The notes: generated by a model not told the origin, from the sequence alone. 64,000 nt of DNA from GCA-1730015 sp964550655 (GCA_964550655.1 CAZKAQ010000001.1:1-64000), one strand, 5' to 3'; positions 36,597-45,601 are shown, counted from the stretch's first letter. Translations and numbers: made by a program.

Positions 36597-36712
36597 TCCC
36601 TACGTCGGTATTAACCGCATCAGGTTCAGCGGGATTTGGCAGTGCCTGTAATGGTCGGACTGGCCTGCCTGATCTCAGCCGGTTGACACAATCGCCGCCG
36701 GCACCCCGTCAA
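36597..36712 (-). promoter_or_regulatory. TPP riboswitch (THI element)
   Basis: Read on the minus strand: GACGGGGTGCC opens the element, GGCTGAGATCA is the conserved pyrimidine-sensing core, CCCGCTGAACCTGATGCGG forms the pyrophosphate-sensing arm, and TTAATACCGACGTAGGGA closes it. These are the standard conserved THI-box blocks in order. A downstream GCAACTG...CAGTTGC pair next to the thiD Shine-Dalgarno suggests control of translation initiation rather than a U-rich terminator. Confidence 0.96.
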
Positions 36713-36792
36713 GTGGCTTGCAGCATATCATGTGCGCGCAGGATTGACGAGATTCTCCACTCAATGTCTGTGACCCGGGTGCTTAGTCTGGG

Positions 36793-38016
36793 CTAGTCCG
36801 CTGGTGTATTGTCGGCAGGTCGAAGCCGTCTTACCAACTGCGTGCCACTGTCAATGATGCCTTTCATGCGTTCCTCAAGGCGAATCATCTCTGACACGGA
36901 TCCTCTTAGTGCTCCCGCCTCTTCACCGAGTTTGTTCAGTGATAGGTAAACCTGCTCGGAGTTCTGGATTTGTGCGTCGGCATTTTCTATGACAGAACGC
37001 AGATCTTCGAGCAAAGTCTCTGCTTCGGGTGCGTTGTTTACGCCGGCCAATGCGTTATCAAGTTCTGTCACGGAGTGCTTAATAGCATCGAACCATGCCT
37101 GTGAGAGTCTTGGATCCTGTTTGGCACCGCGCATTGCGTTGCGCTCAACCTGATGAGTGTTTGATACCACCCGATCTATCTGTGATCTGAGATCAAACTG
37201 CATCTGAACGATATCGTCGTTTACCTCGACCACCTGGTAGAGCACCGTATCCAGTTCTTCCACCAGTCGGCTGATTCGATCAAGAAAGACATTCAGATCA
37301 CGGGCCAGAACACCGAACTCATCGGCTGTGCGAACTTCAGCGCGCTGCCCTAAATTGGAATAGGCTTTTGAAAGCCCGCTCACAACAGATCGCAAGCGTA
37401 ACAGTGGCTCCATTCGGGCGCGTAAAATCAGGAACAGCAATATGGAGTGCAGGACAATTTTACCGATTGCAAGACCGGCTGTTAGCTTGACATCCTGCCA
37501 CCACATGGCAAAGTCGCGTCCCAGATAGTTTCTGACTACGATTCGTCCCAATACATCACCCTGGCCCGCCTCTGTGTGGCAGGAGGTACAGTGTTCGAGG
37601 GCGATGACATCCACCTCTGCAGTTTTATGTTCACTGTTTGTCATACCTGTTATGGGAATGCCTTCAGGTGTAAACCTAAAGCTTTTCTCTATTGATTTTA
37701 CAGTGACTTCTGACGGGATAATCGCGATTTCGTAGCCGAGGTCCGTCCAGTTTTGTTCCAGTATTGGATACACTGTTCGCGCCGCTACCGGACCACCGGC
37801 ATTAGACATGATTGAAACAACATTTTCAGAGAGTTCCTCTGCAACAGCAAGCGCCTGGCTTTCTCCGTTTACCTGATAATCCCAATAGACTTTGCCTGCT
37901 TTAAGCGCAAATTCTATAAGCGTGACGACAAGCAGAACCAAAAAGAAATCCTTGATCATATGGATCAAAAAGGATTTATCGAAACGCCCGATAGACGCGT
38001 TGTATTGTTCAGGCAT
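36793..38016 (-). CDS. Membrane sensor-like protein with c-type heme motif (DUF3365-like)
   Basis: 407-residue protein. A first membrane segment lies around residues 18-42, then a ~130-residue periplasmic region with EHCTSCHTEAGQ, a CXXCH c-heme attachment site, as in DUF3365/Tll0287-type sensor domains. A second hydrophobic segment (GLAIGKIVLHSILLFLILRA) leads to a HAMP-like linker and a long coiled coil. No methyl-accepting hairpin, kinase or GGDEF module follows. ATG 38016 is chosen for its GGAG at good spacing. Redox or NO sensing is inferred; the output partner is unknown. Confidence 0.78.
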   Translation of the reverse strand: MPEQYNASIGRFDKSFLIHMIKDFFLVLLVVTLIEFALKAGKVYWDYQVNGESQALAVAEELSENVVSIMSNAGGPVAARTVYPILEQNWTDLGYEIAIIPSEVTVKSIEKSFRFTPEGIPITGMTNSEHKTAEVDVIALEHCTSCHTEAGQGDVLGRIVVRNYLGRDFAMWWQDVKLTAGLAIGKIVLHSILLFLILRARMEPLLRLRSVVSGLSKAYSNLGQRAEVRTADEFGVLARDLNVFLDRISRLVEELDTVLYQVVEVNDDIVQMQFDLRSQIDRVVSNTHQVERNAMRGAKQDPRLSQAWFDAIKHSVTELDNALAGVNNAPEAETLLEDLRSVIENADAQIQNSEQVYLSLNKLGEEAGALRGSVSEMIRLEERMKGIIDSGTQLVRRLRPADNTPAD

Positions 38017-38315
38017 GGGTATCTCCGGTTTTACTGCTTTGTTCTTGTTCCAGCTTCGCACCGGCGAGGCCCGCGTGCGGGACATTCACGCAAACATGGG
38101 TTCGAAAATCGGGCAGCGTTCAGGTTGCAAAGGTAAACGTATAAGTATAAGCCTAATCGATACGCTACCTTGTTGTTTGTACAATCCATAGTTCGGGGGC
38201 ATGAATTCAGTGGTTGAGATCCTGGCGAATAACCACAGATTTTAATTTGGAGGTCACCAGGAGTATTCTTCATCCGGGATTTACTATCGAAGCACAGCAT
38301 ACAAGGGCTCGATCA

Positions 38316-39062
38316 ATGGCACAGGTACCTCAACATAACGACCTCATAATTGGTGGTGGCAAAATGGCCCGCCATTGGGGGTTTTACCTGCAAAGCCTTG
38401 GTACGCCTGCCACATTCTGGAATCGTTCCAATTCTGTGAAAACAAAGCCTCGAGAACTATCGGCATATTTTAATAATTTTTCTACTGTTTACTTAGCTAT
38501 ATCCGATGATGCGCTAAAAGAGTTTTACGAAACATACCTGACTGAATTTTCAGGTTCGGTTTTTCACTTTAGCGGAGCTTTTTATCACCCTGAGATAGCC
38601 GGCATTCACCCGTTGATGACTTTTGGTAAAGATCTTTATCCTGCCGACTTTTATAAAAGCATACCTTTAACGTTAGATTTTTCCTCGAAAAATTCTTTTA
38701 TTGCTAGTCTTCCCAACCCTCAGTACACCGTTTCACCAAAAGACAAAGCGCTCTACCACAGTTTTTGTGTGATAGCGGGTAACTTTCCTCAGTGGCTATG
38801 GCAGAATGTATTTACAGAGTTTGAAAAACTAAATATTCCAAAGGCTGCCCTGCAGCCTTTTTTACAACAATCTCTGGATAATACTTTTAAAACAGGTGAT
38901 GAAAATTTTTCCGGCCCTTTGCTGCGAAACGATCAAATTACGCTTGCCAGGCATCAAGAGGCACTTGACGGACATCATTTGCTGCAAATCTACAGCGCGT
39001 TTGTAGAGGCGGCGAAAAAAAATTCGCTTCCGGCTTCTCCTACCTCACAGGAATTTCAATAA
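38316..39062 (+). CDS. panG: Ketopantoate reductase, PanG-type (Rossmann/DUF2520-like)
   Basis: NADPH-dependent reduction of ketopantoate to pantoate. The 248-residue protein has an N-terminal dinucleotide fold (LIIGGGKMARHWGFYL), VYLAISDDALKEF, FHFSGAF and a C-terminal helical DUF2520-type domain. It is unlike PanE. The call rests on the overlap with panB, on panC following, and on the known panG with panB/panC in Francisella and Coxiella. ATG 38316 is preceded by AAGGG at 9-base spacing. The stop overlaps the panB start (TAATG). AT-richer than its neighbours by eye. Confidence 0.8.
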   Translation: MAQVPQHNDLIIGGGKMARHWGFYLQSLGTPATFWNRSNSVKTKPRELSAYFNNFSTVYLAISDDALKEFYETYLTEFSGSVFHFSGAFYHPEIAGIHPLMTFGKDLYPADFYKSIPLTLDFSSKNSFIASLPNPQYTVSPKDKALYHSFCVIAGNFPQWLWQNVFTEFEKLNIPKAALQPFLQQSLDNTFKTGDENFSGPLLRNDQITLARHQEALDGHHLLQIYSAFVEAAKKNSLPASPTSQEFQ

Positions 39063-39850
39063 TGAATATCGCTCACTTTGCAAAATGCAAAGCCAATGGT
39101 GAAAAAATTTCGTTTTTAACCTGTTATGACTACTGGACTGCGAAAATATTAAACACCAGTCAGGTAGATGGCATACTGGTGGGAGACAGTCTGGCCATGG
39201 TAATGCACGGTGCTGATTCCACAGTACAAGCCACCATGGAACAAATGGTTCTGCACACTCAGGCTGTAAAGCGAGGTGCACCGGATAAGTTTATCGTTGG
39301 TGATCTTCCTTTTCTGAGTCATCGGGGCAGTTTGGATCATGGTCTGGAAAATGTTCGAAGATTGATGGCCGCCGGTGCACATGCGGTTAAGCTCGAGGGG
39401 ATAGACGGCAATGAAGATTTTATTGCCCACGTCATAGAGTCCGGGGTACCTGTTATGGCGCATCTTGGACTAAGGCCGCAAAGCGTAAACACTTTAGGTG
39501 GCTACAAAGTCCAGGGAAAGCTGGAACAAGAGGCACAAAAAATAATAAAAGACAGTGAAAGGGCTGAAGCGCTGGGTTGTTTCTCATTAATCCTTGAATG
39601 TATTCCGCAAGACATAGGCACCCAAATTTCTCAAAAGTTAAATATTCCTGCCATCGGTATTGGTGCAGGCGCAGGTACTGATGGTCAAATTCTGGTGATG
39701 CAGGATATGCTCGGCGCCTTCGAAAAGAATGCCAAATTTGTCCGTCGTTATTGCAACCTGGACCGCGAACTTCGCGAAGCGTTCGACGAATTTGATCGAG
39801 ATGTAAAGAGCGTACAGTATCCCGGCAAAGATGAAATATACGATCTATGA
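39062..39850 (+). CDS. panB: 3-methyl-2-oxobutanoate hydroxymethyltransferase
   Basis: Uses methylene-tetrahydrofolate to convert 2-oxoisovalerate to ketopantoate. The 262-residue barrel shows the metal and substrate residues in LVGDSLAMVMHG, VGDLPFLS, VKLEG and the C-terminal IGIGAGAGTDGQILVMQDML. Coupled on both sides: panG stop overlaps its start and its stop overlaps the panC ATG (ATGA). Confidence 0.95.
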   Translation: MNIAHFAKCKANGEKISFLTCYDYWTAKILNTSQVDGILVGDSLAMVMHGADSTVQATMEQMVLHTQAVKRGAPDKFIVGDLPFLSHRGSLDHGLENVRRLMAAGAHAVKLEGIDGNEDFIAHVIESGVPVMAHLGLRPQSVNTLGGYKVQGKLEQEAQKIIKDSERAEALGCFSLILECIPQDIGTQISQKLNIPAIGIGAGAGTDGQILVMQDMLGAFEKNAKFVRRYCNLDRELREAFDEFDRDVKSVQYPGKDEIYDL

Positions 39851-40626
39851 AAATTGTCAGAACTGTCCATGAATGGCAACAACTGCAAAAATCATTTCAG
39901 GGAAAAAGTCTGGGCTTTGTTCCTACTATGGGTGCTCTTCATGAAGGTCACATGGCTCTGGTTCAAAACAGTGTTTCCGATAATGATGTCACGGTGGTCA
40001 GTATCTTTGTAAATCCTACTCAGTTTAACAACCCCGATGACCTGGAAAATTATCCTTCTACCTTTGAGCAGGATGTCAGTAACCTCAATGACTGGAAAGT
40101 GGATGTTCTTTTTTTTCCTGAAGCTAATGAGCTTTATCCAGACAACTTTGCGTTCTCGGTAGACGAAAACAAAGATTCTCTCGCACTTTGCGGCCTTGAT
40201 CGTCCGGGGCACTTCAAAGGGGTTTTAACAGTGGTGATGAAGCTTTTGAATATAATACAAGCCACGCGAGCGTATTTCGGCGAAAAAGATTATCAACAGT
40301 ATCGGTTAATTCAAAATATGGTGGCGTGTTTTTTTATGCCAACTGAAATTGTCGGTGTCCCAACCCGAAGAGATCGGGAAGGGCTTGCTCTCAGTTCAAG
40401 AAACCTTCGATTGAGCCCTGAAGAACTGACTACTGCCCGGAAAGTTAACAAAATCCTTTCTTCGGAAACATTGAGTGCAGAGGTCCGAAGAGAAAAAATA
40501 GAAAGCCTGGGCCTGAAAATAGATTATCTTGAAGAACGCTGGGGACGACGTTTTATAGCTGCTCATATTGGTTCGGTTAGAATTATTGATAATGTTTCTC
40601 TTGGCGAGGAAGAGACGATAAAGTAA
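39847..40626 (+). CDS. panC: Pantoate-beta-alanine ligase
   Basis: ATP-dependent condensation of pantoate and beta-alanine to pantothenate. The 259-residue protein has PTMGALHEGHMALV (HxGH nucleotide site), VSIFVNPTQFN, RPGHFKGVLTVV, FGEKDYQQ and LALSSRNLRLS (KMSKS-like). It is ~20 residues shorter than E. coli PanC because the C-terminal domain is trimmed, as in Francisella-like forms. panD (aspartate decarboxylase) is not in the window. Confidence 0.93.
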   Translation: MKIVRTVHEWQQLQKSFQGKSLGFVPTMGALHEGHMALVQNSVSDNDVTVVSIFVNPTQFNNPDDLENYPSTFEQDVSNLNDWKVDVLFFPEANELYPDNFAFSVDENKDSLALCGLDRPGHFKGVLTVVMKLLNIIQATRAYFGEKDYQQYRLIQNMVACFFMPTEIVGVPTRRDREGLALSSRNLRLSPEELTTARKVNKILSSETLSAEVRREKIESLGLKIDYLEERWGRRFIAAHIGSVRIIDNVSLGEEETIK

Positions 40627-40976
40627 CCATGTTCTCTTGATTTGGTGATTAGCCCGGGTAGTAGTGGCCGGGTATAGGAGTCGCTTAAACGCTTTTTCTG
40701 TTTTGAAGAAAAGACATCTACGCTTACAAAGTCTCCGTGTCTAACCCGGAATATGCATGAAATCAACGCCATCTCATGAATAATCCGCGCTAACAGGCAT
40801 ATTTATGTATTGTGATATCTGTAGTTTTTAAGATTGCAGATTCAGGGAGTGAGAAATATATGATTTTATCGTTTCCCTGCAATCTTAATTGTAGTCCCAA
40901 TGATTATGCTCTCCTACGGTGAAGGCAGGGAAAGTAGCACTATCATTTCTAATCAATCCTCAGACGCTCTATTGAC
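40627..40976. other. Convergent gap after panC
   Basis: 350 bases between the convergent panC and TPR-sulfotransferase genes. Apart from the long hairpin at 40828-40888, no gene or motif is visible. Confidence 0.55.
40828..40888. repeat. 12-bp inverted repeat, possible bidirectional terminator
   Basis: TTAAGATTGCAG (40828-40839) and CTGCAATCTTAA (40877-40888) are perfect inverted copies enclosing 37 bases, which include GGGA/TCCC that may extend the pairing. Located between convergent genes. It could terminate in both directions or be the ends of a small element; U-runs are weak. Confidence 0.55.
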
Positions 40977-43151
40977 TTATTCAATCGTCACACCTTGTTG
41001 TAGCAGTGTCTGCTTTAGAGGTGCCAGGTGGCGTTCGTACTTTTTCCATCTTTTTACTGATGAACTATAGACCGGTTGGCGTACCTGCCATTGACTGGCA
41101 GTTTGAACACTGCGTTCATGATGATGGAAATTTAGGCATTTTTCATCCCATGGCAAATCACAATGCTCCAGTAATTTACGGATTTCCGGTTCCTGATTGC
41201 TAACCAGATTTTCATATACTACCTCATGCATTTGCAATGGCAACACCGAGTTCCAGTGTTTCATCAGACGATGATAGTTGCCATAGAAAAGACCCAGTTC
41301 TTGTTGATCGTAGGAGAATTCATGTCCTTCGGCAAATAGCTGAATATAATTTGATAAACAGGTATCCACCGGATTTCTGACGCAATGAATAATACGTGCA
41401 CGTGGAAACAGAAGCGTAATCAAACCAAGATGCAGAAAGTTCATAGGCATTTTGTCTGTTATGCGTGTGGCGCTCGGCGCCTTGCTCGTTAACTTAAGCA
41501 AATAGTTTTCTGCCAGACGAAGTGCTTTGTCAGGCTGTAACAGGGTTATGCAAAACGGGTATGGTTTGATCGTGTTAAGAGCTTTTTGTAACCCTCCGGC
41601 GGTTTTTCCAATCATGGTTTGTTCGCCTGCGCCATGTACCATAGGATGGCTTGCGAGAATCTGTTCGACCAGTGTCGTTCCGGAGCGCGGCATACCAAGT
41701 ATAAAGACAGGTATATCACTGTCGTCACCATAGTCACTAAACTGCTTAAAAAAATCAGTTGTGAAAATATCTATGATCGCACTGATGCGAACAGTGTGCT
41801 CTTCTGGATTGTGTTGAATACTTTTTCTTTTTAACTGATTGGCTTTAGCGTAGTGATCGAATGCTCGATCGGGCTCTTCGCAATCCTGATAAATTTTACC
41901 AAGTGCGAAATGTGTTGCAGTCTGTGACTGGATTGACAGGTCAGGTTTTTCCAGTAGTTTTTCGATTTGTCTTATTTCTGTTGTATCGTGACTGGTAAAT
42001 CGTTTCGCACGAGCGATATTAAGACAGGCGCCGCCCATATCGGGGTCGAGTTCGAGTGCCCGGTTATACCACTGCAATGCGTCTTCAAACCTGCCCATGG
42101 TGCTATAGGTGAAGCCCATATTATTACAGACATCCGCATACTCAGGCTTGAGATGTAGTGCTTTTTTATAGGCAGCTATTGCATCCTCAAACTGATTGTT
42201 ATTCGAAAGCGAAATGCCCAGGTAATTATAAGCGCTGGCGAGCGATGGGTTGTTGCGTACAGCCTCCTGGCTTGCTGCCAGCGCTGCTTCCGGTTTACCG
42301 AGCTTGATAAACAGGTTTGCCAGTTCATTGTGTTTTTCTGCGCGCCTGACATTGGCTTTTCTGGCTTTGGACTGCTTTGCAGCAGCCAGATAAAATTTTG
42401 CCAGGTTATCTTGTGCCGATATATAGCCCGGGCGCAGTCGAAGTGCTTCCGAGCAGCTTGCGATTGATTGTTCAAATTTGCCTTGCGTGTAGAGTATTTT
42501 CGCGAGCTCGTTGTGTGCATCAGGAAAATCGGGCTTTAGTTTGATTGCCTGTCGAATAGATTTGAGTGCAGCGTTGAGATCGTTGGCTTTAAATTGGGCA
42601 ATACCAAGATCGAAATGGGTAAGGGGTTCTGCGGATGCAATTTCAACTGCCTTCTTGTAGGCGGTGACTGCGTCTTCGTTCCGCTGCAGAAACAATAGTG
42701 AACTGCCCAGTCCCATCCATCCATCTGCATCCTGAGGTGCAATTGCAAGCAGTCGCTGATAAGCGTCTCGTGCACCGTTATAATCTTCTGCTGCTTTGAG
42801 CGTATTGGCGAGGTTGTATTGGGCATCGACATAGTCCGGCTTGACGGACAGTGCTTTGCGGTAGACATCAATGGCCTGTAATAGCTCACCTTGTTCGCTC
42901 AGCAGGTTGCCGAGGTTGCACAAACACATTGCATCAGCCGGATCTGATTTGACGGCTCGCTGAAGTAGTTCGATTGCATCCTGCATTCTTTCCTGTTGGC
43001 GTGCAACAAGTCCTGAGTAGTGCAGTGCTTCATGATGAGCAGGGTTCAGCGAAAGAATTTCTTTATAGTGTTTATCTGCCTGCGCTAAATCACCGTTTTT
43101 ATGTGATTCAATTGCTTGCTGAAGCAGCTTGTCTATAGAGGCTTGGTTCAT
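40977..43151 (-). CDS. TPR-repeat sulfotransferase
   Basis: 724-residue fusion. The first ~400 residues are about 11 tetratricopeptide repeats (e.g. NPAHHEALHYSGLVARQQ, KPDYVDAQYNLANTL, KPEYADVCNNMGFTYS). The C-terminal ~260 residues form a sulfotransferase domain whose PAPS 5'-phosphosulfate loop is VFILGMPRSGTTLVEQILASHP; the 3'-phosphate site is RIIHCVRNPVDTCLSNY. TPR-sulfotransferases modify proteins or glycans; the acceptor is unknown. The neighbouring gene is a clear paralogue sharing long DNA-level identity in the sulfotransferase motif. Confidence 0.9.
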   Translation of the reverse strand: MNQASIDKLLQQAIESHKNGDLAQADKHYKEILSLNPAHHEALHYSGLVARQQERMQDAIELLQRAVKSDPADAMCLCNLGNLLSEQGELLQAIDVYRKALSVKPDYVDAQYNLANTLKAAEDYNGARDAYQRLLAIAPQDADGWMGLGSSLLFLQRNEDAVTAYKKAVEIASAEPLTHFDLGIAQFKANDLNAALKSIRQAIKLKPDFPDAHNELAKILYTQGKFEQSIASCSEALRLRPGYISAQDNLAKFYLAAAKQSKARKANVRRAEKHNELANLFIKLGKPEAALAASQEAVRNNPSLASAYNYLGISLSNNNQFEDAIAAYKKALHLKPEYADVCNNMGFTYSTMGRFEDALQWYNRALELDPDMGGACLNIARAKRFTSHDTTEIRQIEKLLEKPDLSIQSQTATHFALGKIYQDCEEPDRAFDHYAKANQLKRKSIQHNPEEHTVRISAIIDIFTTDFFKQFSDYGDDSDIPVFILGMPRSGTTLVEQILASHPMVHGAGEQTMIGKTAGGLQKALNTIKPYPFCITLLQPDKALRLAENYLLKLTSKAPSATRITDKMPMNFLHLGLITLLFPRARIIHCVRNPVDTCLSNYIQLFAEGHEFSYDQQELGLFYGNYHRLMKHWNSVLPLQMHEVVYENLVSNQEPEIRKLLEHCDLPWDEKCLNFHHHERSVQTASQWQVRQPVYSSSVKRWKKYERHLAPLKQTLLQQGVTIE

Positions 43152-43208
43152 TTTTAATGTGGAGGACTCATAGTTTCCGGTTGACTGCCTGGTATTGTGT
43201 GGCTCATC

Positions 43209-45047
43209 TCAGGCATGTTCGTCGCACTGTGAAATAAGACGGGTGAGTTCACCGAGATGATCTCTATAGTGCTTCCAACGGTTTACGGATCTTGAATACA
43301 CGGGCTGGCGAACCTGCCAGTTGCTGGCAGTTTGTACTGACTGTCGGTTTTGATGATGATTGAGGCAGCGATTTTCCCAGTCAAGTCCACAGAAACTGAT
43401 GAGTTGCCTGCTTTGGTTTTCTGGATCTCGAACCAGTTCTTCGTAGTCGAGTTCCAGATAGTGAGCAGGATCCAGACTCCGCCAATGTTCCATCAGACGG
43501 TGGTACTGGCAATAGTACAGCCCGAGATCCTTTAGTGAGTAGGCGTAGTCAATATGACTTGAGAAGCGTTGAAAATATATAGACAAGCAGGTATCAAGCG
43601 CTGTACGTTGGCAATGAATTATTCTTGCATTCGGTAGTATCAGCTTCAACAGGCCAGTATGCAAAAAATTCCATGGCAGTTTATCGGTCACATGCTGTGT
43701 ACTTGAATCAATGCTCGCAAGATCAGTCAGGTATTTTTCGCCAGCTAAATACAGAGGATGTTGTTCTGTGTTGTCACTATTGCCGGAGAAGAGCTCAGCA
43801 TTGTTGTACGAGGTATTTGTTGAATCGGTCAGGTTCAGTGAGCCCGCCAGAGTGGGAACAAAATTTAATTCCCCGCCACTCGCTACATCACTGTGCGCAG
43901 AGAGAATTTGCTCGACCAGTGTTGTACCGGAGCGCGGCATGCCAACGATAAATATGGGGCGTGACGATGGATGTCCGTCTGTACCGTACGTTTTTAAGAG
44001 AGTACTGTTAAACGTTTCTATGGTTTTTGTTATGTCGGCTTCCAGTTGCTGTGGATTAAACCGGGTTTTTCTTGCGATCAGTTCGTTGCCGTGGTGGTAA
44101 TGTTGAAACGCCAGATCATAGGATGCGCAGTCGTCGTAGATTTTTCCCAGAGCAAAGTGAAAGCAGGTTAGCGCCTCATCGTCGGGCGTTGGTGATTTCA
44201 TGGTGCTGTGTATTTTTTCAATCAATTCATCTTCTGTTGTCTCAAATCGTTTGGTTCGAGCCAGATTTTCGTAGGCGCGTGCAAACCTGAAATCGATTGA
44301 AATGGCAGTTTCAAAAGTAGCGCGAGCTGATTCCATCTCACCCAGTGCCATCTGTACACAACCGAGGTTGTTGTGCGCATCAGTGTAGCCTGCCTGCAAT
44401 GCAACAGCCTGTTTGAAACAGTCGCTGGCCTCATCCAGCGCACCCAGCGACATAAGTGATAAGCCGAGGTTATTCCAGGCTTCTTCGTCTTGCGGTTTTA
44501 ATTCGATAACGCGGCGATAATGAAAAGCGGCCTCTTTGTGTTGCTCCAAACGACTATGCAGAGTGCCAAGATTGTAGTGCGCGGGATCATAATCCGGCTC
44601 AAGTTTTACTGCTTTGTTAAAACTATCCATTGCCTCTTGGTGGCGATTTTTTTGTAACAGCAGGCTGCCCAGATTGTTTAGTGTTGACGGGTCAGGCTTA
44701 AGTCGACTTGCTTTGTCTAGAGCAGTTATCGCCTGTTCGATATCTCCAGTCTGTTGATACAACATGCCAAGATACGCCAGCGCCTGCAGGTGTTTCGGAT
44801 CTTTGGTCAGAATTTTTTTGTATGTTTTTTCTGCAGCAGCAGTCTGGCCGTTTTGATGGTCAGTGACTGCCCGTTGAAGCAGTCGATGAATTTGCGGGTT
44901 AGCGGAGGTTTTAACAACCGGTTTAGACGATTGTTTTCGTCGAGCCTTTTTTGTTTTTAACTTTGAACGCTTGTGGCTCAATACCAAAACCCGGTTGTTT
45001 GGGAGAGGTGGTGTGACTACAGATTCAGTATTCTGTGGTAGGCTCAA
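43209..45047 (-). CDS. TPR-repeat sulfotransferase, paralogue
   Basis: 612-residue relative of the preceding gene. A Lys/Arg-rich N-terminus (SHKRSKLKTKKARRKQSS) precedes ~6 TPRs, then the sulfotransferase domain with PIFIVGMPRSGTTLVEQILSAHS and RIIHCQRTALDTCLSIYF. The shared ending (QTASNWQVRQPVYSRSVNRWKHY) shows tandem duplication. The best start is TTG at 45047, overlapping the lipoprotein gene by 23 bases; no ATG lies upstream of the TPRs, so the start is uncertain. Confidence 0.85.
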   Translation of the reverse strand: MSLPQNTESVVTPPLPNNRVLVLSHKRSKLKTKKARRKQSSKPVVKTSANPQIHRLLQRAVTDHQNGQTAAAEKTYKKILTKDPKHLQALAYLGMLYQQTGDIEQAITALDKASRLKPDPSTLNNLGSLLLQKNRHQEAMDSFNKAVKLEPDYDPAHYNLGTLHSRLEQHKEAAFHYRRVIELKPQDEEAWNNLGLSLMSLGALDEASDCFKQAVALQAGYTDAHNNLGCVQMALGEMESARATFETAISIDFRFARAYENLARTKRFETTEDELIEKIHSTMKSPTPDDEALTCFHFALGKIYDDCASYDLAFQHYHHGNELIARKTRFNPQQLEADITKTIETFNSTLLKTYGTDGHPSSRPIFIVGMPRSGTTLVEQILSAHSDVASGGELNFVPTLAGSLNLTDSTNTSYNNAELFSGNSDNTEQHPLYLAGEKYLTDLASIDSSTQHVTDKLPWNFLHTGLLKLILPNARIIHCQRTALDTCLSIYFQRFSSHIDYAYSLKDLGLYYCQYHRLMEHWRSLDPAHYLELDYEELVRDPENQSRQLISFCGLDWENRCLNHHQNRQSVQTASNWQVRQPVYSRSVNRWKHYRDHLGELTRLISQCDEHA

Positions 45048-45537
45048 TCTTTTTAAACAACTGCCATTCTTTCCAGCGTTTAAAATCTTCAGCTTCGTTG
45101 GTAGCTAAACCAGGGTTGCTTTCCTGCCATTTTTTGAATGCCAGATATTGTTCAAAGTCTTCATACTCAGCACTTTGCTGCGCCGTTACATCGGTAGAAG
45201 AAGCAGCTGCAGGGACGTTTAATCGGGTGTTAGTTGACTCAGGGTTGCTCAGGTTATCAGCTGTTTGGTCAGATTTCTGTTGAGCGATGATTTGCTCTGC
45301 TTCAGTTTGCTGCGTTGTGCTTGCCTGGGTTGTATTTGCTTGGGTTGTATTTGCTTGGGCTGTCTCATCAGAATTGGCCGGGCGAATGCCTTTGCGATCA
45401 ATGGTTAACTTGTAGCCTGCATCTTCAGGCCATTCAAAAGGCACTTCCTTGGCGCCGGTATGCGGTGGAAGTTTGCCGCAACCAGTCTGGAATGCCAGAA
45501 CGAAAAAGGCGGTGAGAACAGAGCTTGACAATTTCAT
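45025..45537 (-). CDS. Hypothetical lipoprotein with low-complexity middle
   Basis: 170-residue protein with a lipoprotein signal peptide and lipobox QTGC (Cys20). The mature start is GKLPPHTGAKEVPFEWPEDAGYKL. A Gln/Ala/Thr-rich middle includes QANTT repeated by a 15-bp tandem repeat. The C-terminal part has EYEDFEQYLAFKKWQ. No family recognised; likely a tethered outer-membrane protein. Its 3' end overlaps the TPR-sulfotransferase start. Confidence 0.75.
   Translation of the reverse strand: MKLSSSVLTAFFVLAFQTGCGKLPPHTGAKEVPFEWPEDAGYKLTIDRKGIRPANSDETAQANTTQANTTQASTTQQTEAEQIIAQQKSDQTADNLSNPESTNTRLNVPAAASSTDVTAQQSAEYEDFEQYLAFKKWQESNPGLATNEAEDFKRWKEWQLFKKIEPTTEY
45323..45367. repeat. 15-bp tandem repeat, three units
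   Basis: GCCTGGGTTGTATTT, GCTTGGGTTGTATTT and GCTTGGGCTGTCTCA lie head to tail. The first two differ at one base; the third is degenerate. In frame within the lipoprotein gene, so copy-number change would add or remove QANTT units. Confidence 0.8.
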
Positions 45538-45574
45538 GCTCTTAATTCTACACCGCCCTTTATGCTTTGGCCAG

Positions 45575-45601
45575 AGATACTCCGAGTCAGTCGGAGTATC
45601 T
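45575..45601. terminator. Strong hairpin after the porin gene
   Basis: AGATACTCCGA and TCGGAGTATCT form an 11-bp perfect stem with a 5-base loop (GTCAG), 31 bases past the porin stop. A downstream U-run on the minus strand is lacking. It may stop transcription or protect the porin mRNA 3' end. Confidence 0.6.

Noticed and set aside
45576..45600. Origin or attachment-site interpretation of the perfect hairpin after the porin
   Set aside because: Its location right after a gene and the lack of repeats or an integrase make a transcript-end hairpin the simpler reading.
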